Source: Candidatus Baltobacteraceae bacterium
Lineage (GTDB): Bacteria > Vulcanimicrobiota > Vulcanimicrobiia > Vulcanimicrobiales > Vulcanimicrobiaceae
NCBI GenBank assembly: GCA_036488875.1
Contig: DASXGW010000014.1
Coordinates: forward strand, 62,001 to 126,000
DNA length: 64,000 bases
Reading direction: 5' to 3'
Shown: piece after piece, positions 58,308-64,000 of the stretch
Layout of the letters: every line of letters starts with the position of its first letter
Numbering within the stretch: the first letter of the stretch is position 1
Position numbers and translations under genes: made by a program
The notes under the pieces: generated by a model
Database searches by the model: none
The model's input: only the letters and a program-made list of their open reading frames with translations
Told to the model about the DNA's origin: nothing

Positions 58308-59410
58308 CTCGCCTCCACAGGCGATTCAGACAGCACGGCGCGAAACGCGTCCGCGAAGGCGTGCCGCATCTCGGAAGTACCGGCGCTGACGCGAACGCAG
58401 CGGTCGAGCGGTGCGGCTCCCGGCTTGCGGATCCACACGCCGCGGCGGAGCAGCTCGTTCATGACGGCCGTCGCGCGTTCGGCGCTCCCTAAATCGATGC
58501 AAACGAAGTTCGCGCACGACTCGACGTACCCTAGTGCCAGCTCGCGCGCCAGCGCATAGTAGTCGTCGCGCGCCCGCGCCGTCTCGCGCACCACGTAGTC
58601 GCGAAACGCTTCGTCTTGCAGCGAGGCCAGCGCACCGATTTGCGCGTTGCGATTGATGCCGTAGTGCAGCCGAATCTTTTGGAAGATCTCGACGATGGCT
58701 TTGCTCGCGAGTCCATAGCCGATACGTGCGCCGGCCATCCCGTAAGCTTTGGAAAACGTTCGCATGCGAACGATTCGGTCTTCGAACGCCGGCGGCAGTA
58801 AGTCCGTTTCGTCGACGAAATCGGCGTACGCTTCGTCGAGCAGGAACAGCGAATCGTGCGGCAACCGTTCGAAGAATCGCGCGATCCCGTCGCGCTTCAC
58901 GAACGACCCGCTCGGATTGTCCGGGTTTGCCAAGTAAACGATTGCGGGGCGTTCGCGCCCTGCGATCTCGAGCATAGCGTCGAGGTCGAGCGTTCCGTCG
59001 TCGCGATACGGCGCGTAGAGCAAACGCCCGCCGTACCCGATGACGTGATAGTTGAACGTCGGATAGGTGCCGCGCGTCGTCAGCGCGGCGGCGCCCGGCG
59101 TAACGAACGCGCGCACCGCCAAACCCATCACGTCGTCGATACCCGAGCCGACGGTGATTTGCTCCGGCGAACAGCGGTGTTTGGCGGCGAGCGCGTCGCG
59201 CAGATCGAGCGATTCCGGATCGCCGTACCAGCTCAAGCGTGAAAGCTCCGCCGTCATCGCTGCGACGGCTTTGGGCGACGGTCCGAACGCGCTTTCGTTG
59301 GCGCCCAAGCGCAGCAGCTCACCGTGACCCGTTTCGCGCATCAGCTGCTCGGGGCCGACGAACGGCACGGTGGCGGGAATCGCCTCGATGGCAGGCGTGG
59401 GACGAATCAA
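58304..59410 (-). CDS. hisC: Histidinol-phosphate aminotransferase
   Basis: A 368-residue PLP fold-type I aminotransferase. It shows LGANESAFGPSPKAVAAM near residues 37-54, GSGIDDVMGLAVRAFVTPG near residues 87-105, YLANPDNPSGSFVKRD near residues 155-170 and the PLP Lys in RTFSKAYGMAGARIGYG near residues 213-229. Best fit is HisC (histidine synthesis), though other aromatic aminotransferases share these motifs and no other his genes are nearby. TTG start with AAAGGA upstream. Confidence 0.9.
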   Translation of the reverse strand: MIRPTPAIEAIPATVPFVGPEQLMRETGHGELLRLGANESAFGPSPKAVAAMTAELSRLSWYGDPESLDLRDALAAKHRCSPEQITVGSGIDDVMGLAVRAFVTPGAAALTTRGTYPTFNYHVIGYGGRLLYAPYRDDGTLDLDAMLEIAGRERPAIVYLANPDNPSGSFVKRDGIARFFERLPHDSLFLLDEAYADFVDETDLLPPAFEDRIVRMRTFSKAYGMAGARIGYGLASKAIVEIFQKIRLHYGINRNAQIGALASLQDEAFRDYVVRETARARDDYYALARELALGYVESCANFVCIDLGSAERATAVMNELLRRGVWIRKPGAAPLDRCVRVSAGTSEMRHAFADAFRAVLSESPVEAR

Positions 59411-59420
59411 CGTGTTCCTT

Positions 59421-60683
59421 TCAACTTCCGATGAAACGGTGGACCGTTACGATCGCCCCTTCAGCCCAATGGTCGTCGCGCTCGTCCATGATGACGTATC
59501 CCCCGGCGCGCGCCGTCAAGCTCACCGAAAACGAGCGTAGAGGGAGTGGATGCGCCACGGGGGCCCCAGCCTCATCTTCGAGCGCAACCGGGACGTACCA
59601 CGTCCAGCCGGACCGGCCGCGCAAGGGCGCGGCCAGGCGGGCTCGCAGCGACGGCGCAACGATCGGCGCGCCGGTCAGCGCTGCCACGATGGGCGCCGCC
59701 ACCGCTTCGAGCATCATCAGCGCCGACGTCGGATTTCCGGGCAGACCCAGAATGGGTTTTGCGCCCAAAGCGCCCAGCAGCAACGGTTTTCCGGGCCGCA
59801 GCCGCAGGCCGTGAACCACGACGCCCGGCTCGCCTAGCGCAGCAACCGCGCCCGGGAGCCGGTCGCGTTCGCCGACCGACGACCCGCCGGTAACCACGAC
59901 GGCGTCGCATTGGTCGAGTGCCGTGCGCAACCCATCGTTGAAGGCGCGCTCTTCATCGGCCAGCGTCGGAAAGTGACGAACGCGCGCGCCCATCGCGGTT
60001 AACGACGCCGCGATTGCGTAGCGGTTGGAATCGCGCACTTCGCCCGGCCGCGGGCGTTGCGAGGGCGGCACGATTTCGTCGCCCGAAGAAAGCACGCCGA
60101 CCAGCGGCTGACGGTACACCGCAACGTCGGTCATACCGAGCGCCGCAAAAAGACCGACGTGCGGCGATCCGATACGAAGCCGGGCACGCAGAACGCGCTC
60201 GCCGCGACGCATGTCGGCACCCATCTCGATCGCGTTTTCGCCGCTTTCGACGGCGGTGTCGATGCGAACGGTTCCGTTCGAAACGGTCGCGTTCTCGATC
60301 GGAACGACGGCATCGGATCCCTCGGGAAGCGCGCCGCCGGTCGGTATTCGCACCGCGCATCCGCCGGCCAGCGACGTCTCACTATGGCCCATCCGCACGT
60401 CGCCGGCGATTCGCAGCGAGCCAGGCGTCGACGCGGCTGCGACGGCGAAACCATCCATCGCCGAACGCACAACGCTGGGATAATCGTCGTCGGCAATCGC
60501 ATCTTCGGCCAAAACGCGCCCGAACGCGCGCTCGAACGGGACGCGCTCGGTGTCCGGCGGCGGCACGGTGACGTGCGAGAAAAACGTAACGATAGCCTGG
60601 CGCGGCGCGACGAGCTTTTCTTCGTCGAAACCTCGGCCCGGTAGGAGTGCCTTTGCAGAGCGCGTAATGGCGCGTTTTTCCAT
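59421..60683 (-). CDS. moeA: Molybdopterin molybdotransferase MoeA
   Basis: A 420-residue MoeA that inserts molybdate into adenylylated molybdopterin. Motifs are [21 protein letters not shown] near residues 49-69, [19 protein letters not shown] near residues 111-129, [22 protein letters not shown] near residue 199, [14 protein letters not shown] near residues 260-273 and [16 protein letters not shown] near residue 317. It pairs with moaB/moaC at 31.5-32.5 kb. Start ATG abuts the serS ATG on the other strand (CATATG); about 30 N-terminal residues precede the usual MoeA start. Confidence 0.95.
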   Translation of the reverse strand: MEKRAITRSAKALLPGRGFDEEKLVAPRQAIVTFFSHVTVPPPDTERVPFERAFGRVLAEDAIADDDYPSVVRSAMDGFAVAAASTPGSLRIAGDVRMGHSETSLAGGCAVRIPTGGALPEGSDAVVPIENATVSNGTVRIDTAVESGENAIEMGADMRRGERVLRARLRIGSPHVGLFAALGMTDVAVYRQPLVGVLSSGDEIVPPSQRPRPGEVRDSNRYAIAASLTAMGARVRHFPTLADEERAFNDGLRTALDQCDAVVVTGGSSVGERDRLPGAVAALGEPGVVVHGLRLRPGKPLLLGALGAKPILGLPGNPTSALMMLEAVAAPIVAALTGAPIVAPSLRARLAAPLRGRSGWTWYVPVALEDEAGAPVAHPLPLRSFSVSLTARAGGYVIMDERDDHWAEGAIVTVHRFIGS

Positions 60684-61976
60684 ATGCTCGATATCGTCGT
60701 CGTTCGCCGCGATCCCGATCGCGTTCGACGGTCGGCCCGTCGCCGCGGGCACGACCCGTCGTTCGTCGATGACGTTCTGCGCTACGACGTGGAGTACCGC
60801 TCGGCGCTTTCCACAGTCGAGCAGGCGCAAGCCGAGAAAAATCGGCTCTCCGCGGAGATCGGAAAAGCCGTCGACAAGGCTGCCGCAGCGCGCGAACTGC
60901 GCCCACGGATCGACGAGTTGAGCGTCACGATTTCGCAACGCGAGGGGCGCGCGAAAGCGCTTGCACCCGATACGCCGGGCTCGCCGCTGCGCGATCTGTT
61001 GGAGAATACGCCGAACCTTCTCGACGATTCGGTTCCCGAAGGCACGACTGAAGCCGACAACGTCGAAGTGCGCGTCTGGGGCACGCCGCGCGCGTTCGAT
61101 TTTACGCCTAAACCGCATTGGGAAGTCGGCGAAGGACTCGACATCGTCGACTTCGAGCGTGCCGCAAAACTCTCGGGAAGCCGCTTTGCGCTGCTGCGGG
61201 GCGCGGGCGCGCGACTGTCGCGTGCACTCGTCAACTTCTTCCTAGATCGCGCGATCGAAGCGGGATACGTCGAAGTGAATCCGCCGCTGCTCGTCAACCG
61301 TTCCACGATGTGGTCGACCGGCCAACTCAGCAAGTTTGCCGACGCGATGTTTGCCGATGCGGACGCGGATCTCTTCATGATTCCGACCGCGGAGGTTCCC
61401 CTCACCGCGATGCACGGCAACGAGATTCTCACCATCGGCGATCTGCCGCGCCGGTACACCGCTTACACGCCTTGTTTTCGCAAAGAAGCCGGCGCCGCCG
61501 GAAAAGACACGCGTGGGTTGATTCGGCTGCATCAGTTCGAAAAAGTCGAGCTCGTTTGGCTCGCGGCGCCCGAGGCGTCGTTCGACGCGCTCGAACGTTT
61601 GGTGGGCGATGCGGAGGCGTGCCTCCAAGCCCTCGAGCTGCCGCATCGCGTCGTGGCGCTGTGTGGGGGCGACGTCGGCTTCAACGCCGCCAAAACCTAC
61701 GACGTCGAGGTGTGGCTTCCGAGCGTCAACGCGTATCGCGAGATCAGCTCGTGTTCGAACTGCACCGATTTTCAAGCGCGCCGCGCGGCAATTCGTTTCC
61801 GCCGGGATCCAAAATCGAAACCGGAACTCGCACACACGCTCAACGGATCCGCGCTCGCCATCGGTCGCACGCTCGTCGCGATTTTAGAAAACTATCAGCA
61901 GGCCGACGGCAGCGTCGCGGTTCCGAAGGTGTTGCAACCCTACACCAAGTTCGACCGCATCGCATCACCTTCGTAG
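60684..61976 (+). CDS. serS: Serine--tRNA ligase
   Basis: A 430-residue class II aminoacyl-tRNA synthetase. An N-terminal coiled-coil tRNA arm (about 25-100) is followed by the catalytic domain with [15 protein letters not shown] near residues 235-249, motif 2 [29 protein letters not shown] near residues 265-293, and motif 3 [20 protein letters not shown] near residues 386-405. ATG start directly abuts the moeA start; no space exists for an intergenic promoter. Confidence 0.97.
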   Translation: MLDIVVVRRDPDRVRRSARRRGHDPSFVDDVLRYDVEYRSALSTVEQAQAEKNRLSAEIGKAVDKAAAARELRPRIDELSVTISQREGRAKALAPDTPGSPLRDLLENTPNLLDDSVPEGTTEADNVEVRVWGTPRAFDFTPKPHWEVGEGLDIVDFERAAKLSGSRFALLRGAGARLSRALVNFFLDRAIEAGYVEVNPPLLVNRSTMWSTGQLSKFADAMFADADADLFMIPTAEVPLTAMHGNEILTIGDLPRRYTAYTPCFRKEAGAAGKDTRGLIRLHQFEKVELVWLAAPEASFDALERLVGDAEACLQALELPHRVVALCGGDVGFNAAKTYDVEVWLPSVNAYREISSCSNCTDFQARRAAIRFRRDPKSKPELAHTLNGSALAIGRTLVAILENYQQADGSVAVPKVLQPYTKFDRIASPS

Positions 61977-62011
61977 AGTCGTATCGCCCCGAGCCTGGGT
62001 ACGATGCGCGT

Positions 62012-62281
62012 ATGCCGAAGAAAAAGCATCGTTACTCTGAAAAAGACCACCGCCAGATCGAGCACATCCAAGAAAGCGAAGAAGCGCGCGGTCACTCCCA
62101 GCCCGAAGCCGAAGCGATCGGATACGCGACCGTTAATAAGCAGAATCCGTCGAAACACCGGTACACCGCGAAAGAGAAACGCCAAGCCGAGCACATCGTG
62201 GAGTCGGAGGAAGCGCGCGGTAAATCAGAGTCCGAAGCCAAAAGTATCGCCTACGCGACGGTCAACAAGCGCTCTCACTAG
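62012..62281 (+). CDS. Small tandem-repeat protein, plasmid-stabilisation-like
   Basis: An 89-residue, very hydrophilic protein made of two copies of one 40-residue unit, each with (K)HRYx-K-RQxEHIxESEEARGxS-EA-xIxYATVNK. Short proteins with EHI-ES-ERGxS-EAxxxAxxTVNK are commonly annotated as plasmid stabilisation proteins, but no toxin partner is near and a toxin-antitoxin role is unproven. The unit duplication seems recent, as the two copies are alike. ATG 62012 follows serS by 35 bases. Confidence 0.72.
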   Translation: MPKKKHRYSEKDHRQIEHIQESEEARGHSQPEAEAIGYATVNKQNPSKHRYTAKEKRQAEHIVESEEARGKSESEAKSIAYATVNKRSH

Positions 62282-62412
62282 GGGGTGGGGGAGCGACGAA
62301 AACGGGAATCTGCGCTAAGCTCAGTCACACCACATCGGCCACAGGCGTTTCACAGTTAAATTTGCGTAGCCCGTAGTTGCCCGTATCTCGGAAGTGGTTT
62401 AAAGGAGTCGTA

Positions 62413-63741
62413 ATGGCGCACCGCTCCATTGGCTTTTTGGCAGTCGCACTCACCGTTACGATGGCTGCCTGTAGCTCGTCGTCGCCGGTCCCGTCGGTCC
62501 CCTCCCTCCCCTCGGTCTTGCATGCCTCGGCCGAAAGCGGCCTTTACCCGATGGCGACCTCGGACGCGGCATACCCCGCATGTCCGGCGCAAACGCGCAA
62601 GCGTGGTGAGTTGCGCTGCTTTGCATGGGTCCGCCGAGATTTGCATCCGCTCGATGACGGGCGCCATGGAGTACCGGGCGGCGTCGGGTACGGGCCGCGC
62701 GATTTGGCGTCGGCGTACGGTCTCGATCAGAGCCAGGGCGTGGGTCAGACCGTCGCAATCGTCGACGCTTATCGGTACTACACGGCGGTCTCCGACCTGA
62801 TATCCTATCGCAAAGCCGCCGGATTGCCGCCGTGCACGATCACGAACGGATGCCTGCGCATCGTCAATCAAGAAGGCGTGAGAAACCCCTTACCCCCGCT
62901 TGCGCCGCCGTATCAAATGGGCTGGCTCATCGAGCAGGCGCTAGATCTCGAAGTGGTCTCGGCCGTCTGTCCGCGATGCAAGATCATCCTTGTCGAAGCG
63001 AACACCTCAGCTTTTTCCGACTTGCTCTCCGCCGTCCATACGGCTTTAAAGCTATCGAGGATCGTGAGCATGTCGTTCGGCGCACCGGAAAAGGAAGCGG
63101 GAAGACTCTCGCTATTACCCGCATCCGGATACGCCCTCGTTGCGAGCGCCGGCGATTCCGGAGGCGGACTCCGCGGCGGCGGCCCGTCGGCCCCATGCGT
63201 GTGGACCTCCATTATTTGCGTCGGCGGCACGATGCTCACCCATAAAGCAAACAAATGGACGAGCGTCGTCTGGAACGACGAGCAAGTCAACGAGTGCGGC
63301 GGGCCGTGCGGTGCTACCGGAAGCGGATGCAGCCTGGTCGTCGCCAAGCCGAGCTGGCAACACGACGCCGGATGCGCGATGCGTTCGGAAGCCGACATTT
63401 CGGCCGATGCCAGCATCCGAACGCCGTTTGCCGTCTACAGTTCGGTGATCCCCGGGACGGCGACGCATCCCGGGTTCCATTGGGGGGGCGTCGCCGGAAC
63501 GAGCCTCGCCGCACCTATGATCGCCGCAATGATTGGGCTGGCGGGGAACGCGTATCACTTGCACGGCGCACAGGAAATCTGGGAGAATCACGAGTCGCTC
63601 ACCAGCGTCGAAGTTGGAACGAACGTGTATCTACCGGTAACGGGCGCGTGCGCGTCGAGCGTGCGCTACATCTGCATTGCTAGGCAAGGCTACGACGGAC
63701 CGGCCGGCTGGGGAAGTCCTAGCGGAACGAGCGATCTTTAA
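62413..63741 (+). CDS. Sedolisin-family (S53) serine peptidase lipoprotein
   Basis: A 442-residue protein with a lipobox (TMAAC, Cys20). The S53 active site is intact: Glu174 and Asp178 in EQALDLEV, oxyanion Asp248 in SAGDSG and Ser364 in GTSLAAPM; DISADAS near 328 and GWGSPSG fit the Ca site and end of the fold. Only about 80 residues lie between the signal and the catalytic domain, so the usual long S53 pro-domain is missing. ATG start is set by AAAGGAG. A possible promoter, TTTGCG-17-TATCTC, is at 62361-62389. Confidence 0.88.
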   Translation: MAHRSIGFLAVALTVTMAACSSSSPVPSVPSLPSVLHASAESGLYPMATSDAAYPACPAQTRKRGELRCFAWVRRDLHPLDDGRHGVPGGVGYGPRDLASAYGLDQSQGVGQTVAIVDAYRYYTAVSDLISYRKAAGLPPCTITNGCLRIVNQEGVRNPLPPLAPPYQMGWLIEQALDLEVVSAVCPRCKIILVEANTSAFSDLLSAVHTALKLSRIVSMSFGAPEKEAGRLSLLPASGYALVASAGDSGGGLRGGGPSAPCVWTSIICVGGTMLTHKANKWTSVVWNDEQVNECGGPCGATGSGCSLVVAKPSWQHDAGCAMRSEADISADASIRTPFAVYSSVIPGTATHPGFHWGGVAGTSLAAPMIAAMIGLAGNAYHLHGAQEIWENHESLTSVEVGTNVYLPVTGACASSVRYICIARQGYDGPAGWGSPSGTSDL

Positions 63742-64000
63742 AGGGCATCGGCGAGTGCGTCGACCGCACGGGAACGCGATTGCACCATCGCGCCGGCAGG
63801 GAAAAACGCTTCGATGCGGACCCGCGTGTGCGAAGCGTCGACGCGATCGAACGAGCATCGCACGCGTTCGTTGTTGACCAGCCCGAATGCCGCTTCCAAA
63901 AAGCCCCCGCGTCGATCGTCGATCGTAACGTTCGCACCCAGCGTGAGTTCGACCGCCGACAGCACGCGCGCGTAAGCGCTATCGTAATCGAGGTTCAGTT
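63738..64000 (-). CDS. Hypothetical protein, partial (N-terminus outside window)
   Basis: The frame is open from the window edge to TAA at 63738-63740 (87 codons visible) and converges with the peptidase gene, the stops overlapping. The visible part reads YDSAYARVLSAVELTLGANV, DDRRGGFLEAAFGL and SHTRVRIEAFFPAGAM. This order resembles small alpha/beta domains (DUF3568-like, and similar lipoprotein domains) that follow a helix with two strands. No firm family can be given from this fragment. Confidence 0.6.
   Translation of the reverse strand, partial: LNLDYDSAYARVLSAVELTLGANVTIDDRRGGFLEAAFGLVNNERVRCSFDRVDASHTRVRIEAFFPAGAMVQSRSRAVDALADAL

Noticed and set aside
1-64000. tRNA, rRNA, tmRNA and CRISPR arrays
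   Set aside because: I looked for T-loop consensus sequences, tmRNA/RNase P signatures and regularly spaced direct repeats in all gaps; none was convincing.
1-64000. Insertion sequences, prophage or integrase genes
   Set aside because: No transposase, integrase or phage structural motifs were seen in any of the recognisable frames.

Overview
The window is GC-rich, densely packed bacterial chromosome with almost no mobile DNA. Genes often overlap by 1-4 bases (ATGA, GTGA, TAATG junctions). A ligand-style TonB/ExbB/ExbD set, several lipoproteins and secreted proteins, PBP1A, UppP and an ADP-heptose-type glycosyltransferase point to a diderm. Gene content and style recall uncultured Terrabacteria-side diderms such as Candidatus Eremiobacterota (WPS-2). 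That placement is inference; no rRNA or tRNA gene is present to test it.

Layout. 1-9.5 kb: a classic translation/transcription operon on the minus strand, rimP-nusA-ylxR-infB-rbfA-nrnA-(small membrane protein)-truB-ribF-tlpA-lipoprotein, preceded by two good promoters and a structured leader. 9.5-18.3 kb: a Pro/Ala-rich TonB-like protein, pyruvate kinase (+), tlyA-nadK-recN (-), an acyl-CoA ligase (+) and a CPYC flavoprotein (-). 18.3-26.4 kb (-): an accB-like gene, accC, nusB, PBP1A, xseA, xseB and a HAF-type secreted protein, then a small-molecule methyltransferase. 26.5-28.6 kb (+): a GAF/HD-GYP protein and a small partner. 28.6-32.5 kb (-): a moaC-moaB-folC-folP-folB-folK cofactor operon. 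32.5-34.6 kb (+): a degenerate tandem HD-GYP gene overlapping a degenerate DNA-methylase-like gene. 34.6-40.6 kb: uppP, a PilZ protein and a TonB-C/TPR-ExbB-ExbD-ExbD-TonB-TonB operon. 40.7-45.4 kb (-): rho, rluB, mpg, an RNase H-like protein and a GT4 glycosyltransferase. 45.5-48.4 kb (+): a structured leader, a G5/3D cell-wall protein, ksgA and a CPBP protease. 48.4-60.7 kb (-): moeA, hisC, a phosphoesterase, a thioesterase, smpB, tilS, hpt, ftsH, two M16-like proteins and two glycosyltransferases. 60.7-64 kb: serS, a KGG/plasmid-stabilisation-like small protein and a sedolisin (S53) lipoprotein (+), then a partial minus-strand gene.

The most unusual points are as follows. The BCCP-like protein encoded just before accC has Gly where the biotinylated Lys should be, so it resembles the plant BADC regulators. 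Three genes (infB, accC and a GT4 glycosyltransferase) have no usable ATG/GTG/TTG start and appear to begin at CTG, ATT and ATT. A 160-170 bp structured intergenic repeat occurs twice. There are structured leaders ahead of rimP-nusA-infB and of the G5/3D-ksgA operon. Pairs of catalytically degenerate proteins (HD-GYP plus methylase, and M16 plus M16) are translationally coupled.

All calls come from reading the sequence and from family knowledge. No database search or folding program was run.
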